Source: Blastomussa wellsi (lineage: Eukaryota; Cnidaria; Anthozoa; Scleractinia; Plerogyridae). From it: DNA of 64,000 nucleotides. The notes beneath the pieces are model-generated. The model ran no database searches. It was not told where the DNA came from and saw nothing but the letters and a program-made list of their open reading frames with translations. Below, piece after piece: positions 54,801 to 64,000 of this stretch. Position 1 is the stretch's first letter, and each line of letters begins with the position of its first letter. The translations under genes were made by a program, and so were the position numbers. The DNA is taken from NCBI GenBank assembly GCA_947652115.1, contig OX393573.1:16200573-16264572 (forward strand), given 5' to 3'.

Positions 54801-57515
54801 AGTTGACCTCAGTATATTTTCAGCTGGTGAAGAAGTGGAACTCATCCAGTAGTGCATATATTAAATGTCCGGTATCTATATTAGGCTACACAAATTAATA
54901 TACAAATAATACTTAAATATTCTTTTCCCAACAGTAGACCATTTACTCCCGATATTTTTAACAGCCTGTCACCTTATTATAACCGGTATATGGTAAACAG
55001 CACAATTCAAGACCTTCAACAGGTAATGATTAACATCACTCACTGAATGTTAAATGGACCTGATGATGAAATACTAACTGTGTGATGATTCTATCAGAAA
55101 TAACATGTTTATTATTGAAAGTTAGACTGCTGAATAAACACTCGCTACCTGTGTTGTCTTGCAATATTTAATTGATCGTTTTCAACGTTTTTATGCAGAT
55201 CAGTCATTGGCTGAAGCTATAGTTGGAGAAATGATGTTTGACTTTATTATTAAACAGGAGGAAATAACATATTCCAGAGGTTACAGTCACAGACCAACAG
55301 CGCTTGGAGTTGTAGGTAAAAAATGCGTTGGTCCATCTTATGAATAAAAACAACAAGTGGATTAGGGGGATGCTTAGCTGTCAATCAAAAGACAGTCTTT
55401 TTCCCATCATGCCTAGCCAGTCACATGCTGTGATGTTCTAAATAATATAATGTAAACTTATTAGTGAGCAATTAAAAAATTTTCCAAATATGATTGGTAC
55501 GTACATAGTGTGGTATCAAATACACAATGATTCTTTGCTAGCTGACAAACTCACTGTTTTAGATAATTTGACCATTCTATATGATTCTAATATTTCTTGC
55601 TTTAATTCTTTTAGCATTAGTTGTGAGAAAGCGATTTTATGGTAGATGTTGATATTTGAGTTTTTTTGAAAATAAGTTACTCGGGGGAATGTTAAATTTT
55701 TGATATTTTTTAGTGAATAAATGAATGAAAACTGAACTGATACTAGCTGTTATAATTATTATTATGCATGCAGATCCAGAGATTTCATGGAAACTGGATA
55801 AGTGAGTATTTGAAGTTATTTACATGCAATTATTGTATTTAAAACAATCAATTTAACACATGTCCTATCATTATTTTTGACAGCTTTCCTAATCCAGTTT
55901 CACAATCCAGACTGCCCGGACGGCTTTTCCACTCAACTGAATGGTACATGTGTATTTTTTAATAATTTTATATTCTAGAACCCTGCTAATGCTATTCCAC
56001 AGACAGTAGTTGATGTAAGCAACAAAAATTTTTTTGGTTTTATGTTATTCGATTTTTGTTATTTATGCCAACTTCAAGATAGTAGCCATGGTTACTATCT
56101 TTGATTTCTTTTACCAAGCCTAATTCAGAGGCCCTATTAGGGGGGGTCTGACTATCCCATATCCCATTAATTTTTGGCCTAAATATCCAGTATCCCGTTA
56201 ATTGCGGTGGTTTGTATCTCCAATGTTTATGTTCGATATCCTCGAATCTCTTGTTTAAATATCCCGTATCCATATAATTTTTTACCAAAATATCCTGTAT
56301 CCCAAAAACCTGTAATAGGGCCTCAATTCAGTATTAGCTAGCAAGCTGCACCTTTGTTTTTGTAGAGGTGCAGGTTTTGTTTTGGTTTTATTTTCCACAC
56401 CAAAGCATGTCTAGAAGAAAGAGTTTGCCATGAAACTTCATTAACAGAGTTATAAGAGCTTAGAACTAAAATTAAGGTTGTTTTTAGCAGTTCAGATTGT
56501 TGCTATGGTAACCTATTATATAAAAAGGTTGATCCTAACTTGTTTACCAATGATTGGGCATTTGTATGACACCATTATTGTATCGTCGCTTGTTAAACAG
56601 TGGTAGTATTCATCCTTCAAAGTGTAGCTGTTAGAAAAGTTCTGGATACTGTTGCCAGCCTCCTTAACAGACTCCAAATATTTTCCTTCACAATTGGGAA
56701 GACCAGTACAAATTCCATGTATCAAAAAATGGCGGATTTTGCCTTGAAGTTCAGTTTTCAATATTAGCCCAATCCATCCACCCCTTGTCAGGAATACAAT
56801 GCTGAAGACTTTGAAGATCTATTTAATTTCCATTTTGCTTACCACAGAGTGTTTATAAACAGTCATGCGATTCACTTTGCTGTCTGTTTTAGGAGTAGAA
56901 ATTTGTCACGGTCCAGTGACAAAAATGGCAGCACCAGGCTTCCTCCTTTACCAATGCCGAATTTTCCAAAATTCAACCAATCACAGTATCAACCACACAG
57001 AATGACGTTTGACCAGTTAGCCAACTTCAGGTATGAAATACACCGACATTGAACAGGCAATAAGCTACTGAACATCCTACCTACAAATCAAAAATTATTT
57101 ATTGACTGCAGATTTTGGTGGAAAGCCCCCCCCCCCCCTCACACACACACACACACGCAGTCACATGGTGACACCCCCTCCCTCCCCCAGGTTCAATGTG
57201 TTCAAAGGATAAATCAACGGGATAGTTTTGAAAGTATTTTACAGAACCGGATGTTATCCACTTTACAGGAGTGATCTGACCAATACTTATGAGGCTCTGG
57301 CAGAGAAGCAAGCACAGGCAGATTATGAAAGAACAATCCAGGACTGGAATCGAATGAACCTGAATGAATTGAAGAAACTTCCTCCTAGCCCGAGATACCA
57401 CATCAAGAAAGCAATTGTGTCATATCTCGGGACATCCCGAGGGTCAAGCAAGGCACTTAAGCCGCTGGCCAAAGAACTGGATGCAGCTACACCTACGCCA
57501 GTTTCGCCGCAGTAA
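51730..57515 (+). CDS. Uncharacterised Pro-rich soluble protein, paralog 1; 9 exons, 330 residues
   Basis: Exons: 51730-51744, 51901-52003, 53471-53672, 54935-55022, 55204-55315, 55774-55801, 55884-55943, 56893-57030, 57269-57515. They total 993 nt in frame with canonical sites. The N-terminus is acidic (EVKEEEEPIAIEEDEGY). A charged helical stretch (DRKKQQMLAELNRLKTQM) follows, then RPFTPDIFNSLSPYYN, SRGYSHRPTALGVVG, RLPPLPMPNFPKFNQ, and a C-terminal helix (EALAEKQAQADYERTIQDW). No signal peptide or membrane segment: cytosolic. Not recognised; short proline-anchored motifs resemble ciliary or sperm microtubule-associated proteins, but that is a guess. The start at 51730 (MSDTE) is preferred because it joins in frame; M at 51916 is an alternative. 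AATAAA at 57931-57936. Confidence 0.78.
52278..52320. repeat. Perfect-arm hairpin 'taccctgcgagcagag'
   Basis: 16-bp inverted arms TACCCTGCGAGCAGAG and CTCTGCTCGCAGGGTA around an 11-bp loop, in intron 2 of paralog 1. It looks like a minimal foldback element or the fused ends of a MITE. Confidence 0.7.
52980..53245. mobile_element. Inverted-repeat element in intron 2 of paralog 1
   Basis: The left arm (52980-53045: 'atcttgtccccagagccc', 'gcttatcttctggtcagcac', 'caagaac') is matched in inverted form by 53158-53240 ('ttcttggtgctgac', 'aaaaagataagtgggccctg', 'gggacgaggttgggcaagat'). No coding frame. MITE-like. Confidence 0.6.
53930..54548. mobile_element. About 615-bp inverted-repeat element in intron 3 of paralog 1
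   Basis: Ends 'ggatgcagcatcctttctag' with 'actgttcacag' on the left, and 'ctgtgaacagtctgcatcct' on the right. Inner arms share 'gccgccatcttggtctttt', 'gatgcgagcgatactgggga' and 'gggtggtgg' inverted. It is non-coding; frames on the minus strand here are by-products. Confidence 0.7.
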
Positions 57516-59917
57516 AAGTTTGTCAGGATTCTTTAAAGAGACCACCGGTTGTGTGCTAGAATTCACTGTCAGTAAGGGGAGTAGGAACTTTTTCAGTCCG
57601 GAAATCTTCTCCAAAAATTTTGTGAGCCCACGTTATTCGCCATAGAGGTTGCTAAGCAGCGTGATGTGTCATTTAAACGAGCTGTCGTGAAACCTTTTCA
57701 AGACTTCTCACGAGGCGCTTGTTCCTCGACAGAAAGTTTTTGCACTAAATGTTAATCACCTTGTGTGCGACATTGAAGAATTTACAAACACAGACAAAAT
57801 CAAATTAAATACAGAGTACCTAAAATTTAGAAAGAATTTCTTTTTTCTTTTCGTTTGTATCTAATTAATATGTAAATAGTGTAGTTAAGTAGATAATGAA
57901 CGTGCAACTGTTTATACAGTTCAGAGTGGTAATAAAGAGTGCAACATGGGCATCGACCTGCGAGTTTTTGTCTGTTGCTTTTTGACATGGCTGATTATTA
58001 ACCGATTGGCAATTACCCTCTTGTGTTTTCTTTGAAGCTGCAGTGAAACTTGCAAAAAGTACGAGGAATTATTTTATGAGGTTGTGCATGGCGCTCACTG
58101 ATAGTTGAGAAACATTCAGAAAACTGTCAGCTGAGATGATGACCTTTTTGGCGCAGATAAAAGGTAATAAAAGTTAGTTTTGGCCATTTTTACCTCTATC
58201 TGAACCCCGTGGATATCCGTCACTTAATTTCGTGACATAAGAAAATAATCATACTTTGTACTAAAATCTAGTACTATAAAACAATGTTGACGAAAAAAGA
58301 ACAAAGGCGCCAAGAGCAGTCAAGGCAATATCGTTGAAGCAAAGAATGTACGTAGTGTCAGTGAACGTATTGTCAAAGTGTTCTTTCTTCAACGGTGTGT
58401 TCATGGCTGAATCTAAAAAAGAAAAAGGAAAGTCCGACAAACTCTGGCTGGCTGAGTTGACATATTATTTGGTTGCAAATAGTTTAATTGAAAAACAGAT
58501 TATGCAAGTTTTGGGTGGAGACAGTGGGCCACTGTAATGGAGATGTTTTTAATTGTTAGCGTCTAGTTTTAATGTCAATTTCTTGTGAAATGTATTTAAA
58601 TATCAACAGTGCTGCAACCTTCACGAGGAAAAGTATTCTACTCGACACTGTTCAACACAACGTTGTCAAGTGTCAAGGTACAACACAGCAAAAGAAAATG
58701 AGAACCGAGGACTGAGGTTTGTCAAAATTAACTGATAGCTGCAAAATGGCCTAAATTGTAACTCGTAACTGAGAATCCAGTAACACCATGCAGACCCTCA
58801 TTACAGAGGGGATACGACTGTTTCCCATCCACACAAGCCACTTGAAAAAAAAACAACACACTGGAAAAAATTTCCTGGTCCATCGCTCTAAGTACATTGT
58901 TTGTAAAGTATGTCACCGATAATTGGGTAGAGGTTTAGGTATGTAATATAGCGAGTGATCACTGCAGCACTGTCCTTTACAAGCCAAGCAGGTATCATGC
59001 CCTTCTTAAGTTTGTATTAATTTAGCTTTAGGTAATTCATTCTTACCTTATACGGAACGCGCCAGGATTTATGCATTGGTTTGACGTGTTAGTACAAAGA
59101 TAAATATTCTTTAGAATTCAGTTTGTACAAAGTACTCCTGGTAACAAATTTAGTTAGCTCTGAGACACGAAAAGAACTTAGTGTTAAATATGAAAAGGGT
59201 TGGTCTGAGCCAAGTTGTGAATACGCCCCTTCTTCTTCAACGAAACTTGAAAAGTTGTTTTTTGATTAAAATTGCGTAATACCTTTTAGTTTGAATTACA
59301 TTGTTGTAATTTAAGACTTGCTTTATTCCGCTAAGATTCGATAAGATGATATTTGTAATTTTTATATTGCTTGCTTTTTGGCGATAACTAATTAAGGTTT
59401 AGGAGCTGAGTTTCGCTTGATTTTACAGGACTGATTTAGGCTCAAAATAGAATGACAAAGGAATTCGTTTTCAAAGATAAATAAAACGTGTTTGCGGTTG
59501 AACAGAAGTGTAAACACACTTCTTTATTGTTTGCATACTTAATCGCTGTTCAATAAATATGCAAATATTCGCTCATAATTACTGTAACAGTGCCAAGGGA
59601 CCAGTTAGTAATGAAATCTCCATAGAAACCAAGTAATATCCCGAACAAGCTTAGTGAGCTAACAGACTGTTTTACAGAAACGCGATACCTCTGCGAAGGT
59701 TTTTTGTCGTTTACTGTTGTTGTGTCATTTATAGAGTAACTATAAGTTTTATATGATCTGTTTTCGCTTTTAGTTCAAACAAAGTAACTCAAGTCCTCAG
59801 CTAGTTTACGTTGAAATTGATACTACAACAAAGAACTGTTTGGTAAAGAATGCTTAAAGCTCAAAGTTATCTCTTTACAGAACGCCTACGTGCATGATTC
59901 GTCCAGTTGGATAAGAA
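57516..59917. other. Region between the two paralogs
   Basis: Contains the 3' UTR of paralog 1 to about 57960 and the upstream region of paralog 2. A 44-codon frame at 58404-58537 (MAESKKEKGKSDKLW..., stop TAA) has a plausible start but no support. Nothing else recognised. Confidence 0.4.
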
Positions 59918-62900
59918 ATGGCTGAAGAAGTTGTTTCGCAAGAAGGTGGGAATTTTCAGAAATGGGAGTTTAATATCTCCACAATCATTAGTAGTTATAC
60001 GATAATTGTTAAATGTTTTAATACATTCACGAACTTGTTAAACATATATAGCTAATAAAAGCGTAGCATCTTCTTGCCTGTGTCATTACAAACAGACACA
60101 CTGAACAGGAACTAAAACGGTAGCGTTTTAGAACCGTTTTACTGTAGTTTAATCTTTTCTCGCGATGTTGATGAACATAGCATTTTTCACAGAAGCGGCG
60201 CAAGTTAGATCTTCTTTATTGGTGTTTCACGGAGTCATTTTAGCTCAGCAAACAGAGACTTTTAAAGCTTTCGCTGTTAAGAATAAACTAGAGAAAACTT
60301 AAAACGGGAATTTTCCCAAAAGAGAACCTTGCAGCAGGGTGTTTGCCCTGTTCATGGCATATCGCTTTTACGTACGTAGCATATTCTGGTAAATTAGTTT
60401 TCCTCTTTTAGACAGCTAAAATGATTTACTAAAAAACAATTATATGTAAAAAACAAACTAACAAATACGTATCAAATCGTTGGAAATAACATTCTAAAGC
60501 GTTTTCCGTTGACTTCTTTTCTTTAAACGTAACAGCGGTTCCTGAGGAGGGAACGGAAACTCAGCTAAATCAAACTGAAGAACAAGATGGAAGCCGCATG
60601 CGATCGCAGATGCTGTGTGAACTGCAACGTGTAAAAAATGAAATGCTAGACAACAGTAAACTTGTGAGCAAACCTGAAGTGTAAGTGATATTGAATTGAG
60701 GGGATAAGTTTCTAAAGAAACTGTGGTTTTATCAACTGGGTTGATAATGTGAATTGGCCACTGTAAAGAGATTCAAGAGCTGACGTTTCGAGCGTTAGCC
60801 CTTCGTCGGAGCGAATTGTATTCCTAATTAAAAGACAACAATTAAAAAGGTTTGCAGCTGAAAGTGCTATAATTTCAGCCCGATTTTTAAAGCTTTTTCA
60901 GTGTTAATAATAATTAACTATAACAAAATTATCGAATCTGTGTGGTTCTTAGCACACCCTATTTTATTTAATTATTATCCGTGAAATTTCAGTGCGATGT
61001 TATTTTATTTTTGGGCATTTATGCTATCTTACAGACACAAGGAATCACACAAAAGTAATATTAATGTCGTCTTTTATTTTCTTTAGGAAGCCATACACGC
61101 CGGATATTTTTAACGACCTGTCGCCTTACTACAACACTCACATTGTAAATTACATGATACATGACCAGGTAGGCAAAAGTTACTATATCAAATGCACAAC
61201 ATTGCCATCAGGGGTACCTTTTCGCTGTCAACTGGCTTTTCGATTGAAAGACTTGAAAAAACAAATCACTTCAAAACAAATCTTTTTAATCTGTGGAACG
61301 AATATTTTTCAAAATATTGTTCGAAATGCCAGTTAGGCCAATTAGATCTAAAACAAGCCGTGTGATGTAAACGATAAATTTTTTGTTTGTTCATGTAAGC
61401 TTTCAAATAAGGAAAGCCAGACCACTGAAAAGATGTTGTCCTGAAATAACCAATGAACAAGCTTGCGCGCAGACGTTACGTTCGCCTTTTGATTGGCTAA
61501 CGAGGCGACATCTTTGCTCTGATTGGTTCAGATGCGTTTGTTTCGTTGGCCATTTAAAGGGCTCAATAAGGGCTATTTTATAACTAATTCGAAATGTGCT
61601 TATCCAACCAGAACGTCGTTTGCCTTTGTATCATTTGCAGGTCGATTATGTTCCCCGTCCGGGGTGGGGTACAAGAGCTACGACTCTCAGACTTGTAGGT
61701 ACGTACAACCAGTATTGATGCTCATCAGTGAGCGGATTACTCATTTTGTTAGGCGTGGTCTTGTTTTCGGTCGACTTTCGTTGTTGTTTATTTTTTCCAT
61801 AATTCAAATCAATTGATTTTCAACCTAGCGCGGTTGTGTCATGCTGTGAGATGTTGCGAAGGATCTGTCCAAATGCACCTAAAATTTCAATGTCATTTAG
61901 CGCCACATTGTCGTACCCAACATGCTACACACGTTTGGCTACTCTGTTGCAATATGTTGGAACATGTTGGATGGAACTGTGATGCATCAATGTTGTACGC
62001 AGCAAGTTGCCAAAGGAGTACTACATCATGCAACATACAAAAATGTTGCAAGTTGGGAGAAAAATTTGACCATTTTCAAACTTGACCCAACACGTTGAAA
62101 CATACTGCAACATGTCGCGATATGTTGCGTTGAAATGTTTCGTCCGTTTGGTCGGGCATTTATAAATAGTCGTTTGTCAAATAATTCGAACGACTGATAC
62201 AAGGACACTACTCGTAATTTTACCATTGATGTCAACTAAATAGGTAATGGAATTCAAGTTATAATGATACCTAATTTTATCCAACCATTAGATCCTGATG
62301 AAGACTGGAGGATGGATCAGTAAGTCACTGACAATTTTAAGTTAATTAATTAAGTGTCGATTCATCATATCACGTCTCATATTCTAATGAGTTATTTTAC
62401 TGAAAATGAACTCGCACTTATAAACTCTCTTTTACCTATTTCAGTTTCCCTGGTCCTAAATATGACTCGGTTGTACCACGCTGTTTTTATAAGCCTCATA
62501 TTTGGTATGTAACGTTTTTGTGAAAAAGTAACCTTAATAACAAGAACACTGTAACAACAGATGAGTATTCACTTTGAGTGTCGAAAGAAATTAGTGTTTG
62601 CCACGATTCTGCTTAACTTCGTTTAAAGATTGGCTGAGAGAAACTCTGGCCAGGTCCCGACTAATGCGAGAAGAAAAACGAAAATCAATCATGGCTCGCG
62701 CACGCACGTTTTCCCGCGCTTCATGTCGGCTGCATGTTTTTGATTGGTTCACTGGATTGCCCTCCACTTTGATTGGCCAGAGTGATTGCTTTGAGTCTAC
62801 TTTGGTGTTGGTATTTAGACACTCAGTTGAAAACCGTTCTAAAATTCTTTTAATTCCACGAAATAAAACAGCTAAACGTTAATTCTTAATAAATATGTTT

Positions 62901-63052
62901 TTGCCTCATTCTAGGAGCAAGAACATTTCTGGCAAAGAGAGTAGCAAAGGAAGCACCAGGCTTCCTCCGATACCAAAAGTATCTTATCCAAGATTCCAAC
63001 AGAAAGAGTATCAGCATTTTAAAATGAACTATTCACACGTTCAGCCATTCAG
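59918..63052 (+). CDS. Uncharacterised Pro-rich protein, paralog 2 (partial; last exon beyond window)
   Basis: Exons: 59918-59945, 60536-60680, 61087-61168, 61641-61698, 62292-62319, 62445-62504, 62915-63052, all phase-consistent. Start MAEEVVSQE. It parallels paralog 1: SRMRSQMLCELQRVKNEM, KPYTPDIFNDLSPYYN, YVPRPGWGTRATTLRLVG, DPDEDW, a cysteine-bearing FPGPKYDSVVP exon, and GSTRLPPIPKVSYPRFQ. Three exons (28, 60 and 138 nt) have the same length and phase as in paralog 1. The final exon, expected to carry the EALAEKQ-like helix, was not found before 64000. Tandem duplication in the same orientation, 2.4 kb apart. Function unknown. Confidence 0.75.
60700..60825. repeat. Dispersed repeat family 'gacgaagggctaacgc' (copy 4, reverse)
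   Basis: Reads 'gtttctaaagaaactgtggt', 'tttatcaactgggttgataa', 'gaattggccactgtaaagag', 'gctgacgtttcgagcgttag' and 'cccttcgtcggagcga'. It is the best-preserved copy, in intron 2 of paralog 2. Confidence 0.7.
61840..62170. repeat. 'caacatgttg'-rich repeat element
   Basis: Multiple overlapping 'aacatgttg', 'gcaacatgt' and 'tgttgcaa' motifs across about 330 bp, with inverted ends ('gttgcgaaggatctgtccaa' and 'ccgtttggtcgggc' region). Non-coding, in intron 4 of paralog 2. Confidence 0.5.
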
Positions 63053-64000
63053 GTAAGATTATCTGTGCTTTACTTGAGAGCAAAACGACCCACTGGATTA
63101 AGAAAACCACGATGTTTTTTTTTTCATATTTCCTTCCTTTCTGGGAAAAATGTAAATTAAGAAGCTGTACTACTTATTCGACGTTTGACTTAGAGAAAGG
63201 ATGGGACGAGAAGGTTGTGGGAGAGGGTGGTGTTAACTTTATCTGGAGAAAAAAATAATTCGTCCCGGCAGCTAACCAATCCGAGCAATCGAGACGCAAT
63301 CTACTTCCCAGTTCCTTACCAAGCTCTGGCCGATAACCTGTAGGTACCAGGACTTCGTGATCGATATGGTAATTGACCATTTTCGCATTGCCCATTATAC
63401 ACCTTGTTTACCCCCCAAAATTTTGCATCAGCATTTTCTTCAGATTCTCTTGTGACGACTGTAATACCCAGGAGTGTAACTAATGTGCGAGCCTGCGAGC
63501 CGGAGCCTCGAGCCACGAGCCTCTTTTTGTGAACCTCCGTTTTTCGCCATAATTTTAGCTTTTTTGTTGAAATTTAGATGTAAATTTACCGACAAGCGAT
63601 CATGTTAAGGAAAAGAAAGTGATCTGCCTACAACAATTGCACCTTGCAATTTCCCTCATAGATCGCGTGATAAGACACTTCATCAGGTGGGAAAGAAATG
63701 AACTCTTGTTTTAGCTTCTTGTGTAACCATTCTGTAGGGGTTCCTTAATTAACTTCACTGACTTATTGTTGGGAAACGAAGAAGAAAAAGAAAAAAATAG
63801 AAACATGCAAATAATCGCCGCATTCAATGGGGCTTAAGATCGTCGATCAGAATGGAACTGGTGCTTCCTTGTGGTATCGGTTTCAGACGAGACAAAAGAC
63901 TAAGAGACTAAGAGGCAAGTAAATTAGGAAATGAAAGCTAGTCTAGAAAACAGTTGAGTGCCAAATTAAGCGAAGATCCATAAAACCATGCTGTTTTCTC
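63053..64000. other. Last visible intron of paralog 2
   Basis: No exon matching the last exon of paralog 1 was seen. 63380-63480 holds 'aaattttggggggtaaaca' type sequence on the minus strand that looks repetitive. The window ends inside the gene. Confidence 0.45.

Noticed and set aside
58334..58537. 67-codon plus-strand frame, inner start MAESKKEK
   Set aside because: Possible small protein in the gap between the paralogs, but no evidence beyond the frame itself.

Overview
The window looks like nuclear DNA of an animal, most probably an anthozoan cnidarian such as a stony coral. The grounds are: AT-rich sequence, short exons with canonical GT/AG splice sites, receptor genes built from SRCR, discoidin and mucin-like modules, and mixed retroelement and inverted-repeat debris. 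The species call is inference; the gene models were built by hand from splice sites, reading frame and phase. There is no operon structure, rRNA operon, tRNA gene or CRISPR array.

Layout. (1) 12651 to 3011, minus strand: a 14-exon, 839-residue single-pass receptor with signal peptide, four SRCR domains, one membrane helix and a tyrosine-kinase domain whose glycine loop and DFG motif are degraded, so a probable pseudokinase receptor. (2) 18997?/20209 to 23103, plus strand: 'receptor C', a Ser/Thr-rich stalk, membrane helix and short tail; its N-terminal exons are not found. (3) 29537 to 24284, minus strand: 'receptor A', with signal peptide, DDR-like discoidin (F5/8 type C) domain, 657-codon mucin-like stalk exon of 9-residue repeats, membrane helix and a short tail without a kinase. 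(4) 43046 to 32627, minus strand: 'receptor B', a tandem duplicate of A with a longer stalk. A LINE has inserted inside its second discoidin exon with an 11-bp target-site duplication. (5) 44.7-51.1 kb: a retroelement graveyard (two Tx1/L1-like LINE fragments, a DIRS-like reverse transcriptase fragment) and a degenerate 5S rRNA-like sequence. (6) 51730-57515 and 59918 to beyond 63052, plus strand: two tandem paralogs of an unrecognised Pro-rich soluble protein with matching exon lengths; the last exon of the second lies outside the window.

Receptors A, B and C share a diagnostic 146-nt transmembrane exon that starts in phase 1 and ends in phase 0, and a separate last exon for the short cytoplasmic tail. 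They therefore form one family although C has the opposite orientation. The kinase-less discoidin/mucin receptors and the adjacent SRCR pseudokinase receptor suggest a local cluster of cell-surface recognition proteins. That they work together is inference only.

Intergenic and intronic DNA is full of short inverted-repeat elements (MITE-like), several with clear terminal repeats and some with target duplications, a tRNA-derived SINE, and microsatellites.
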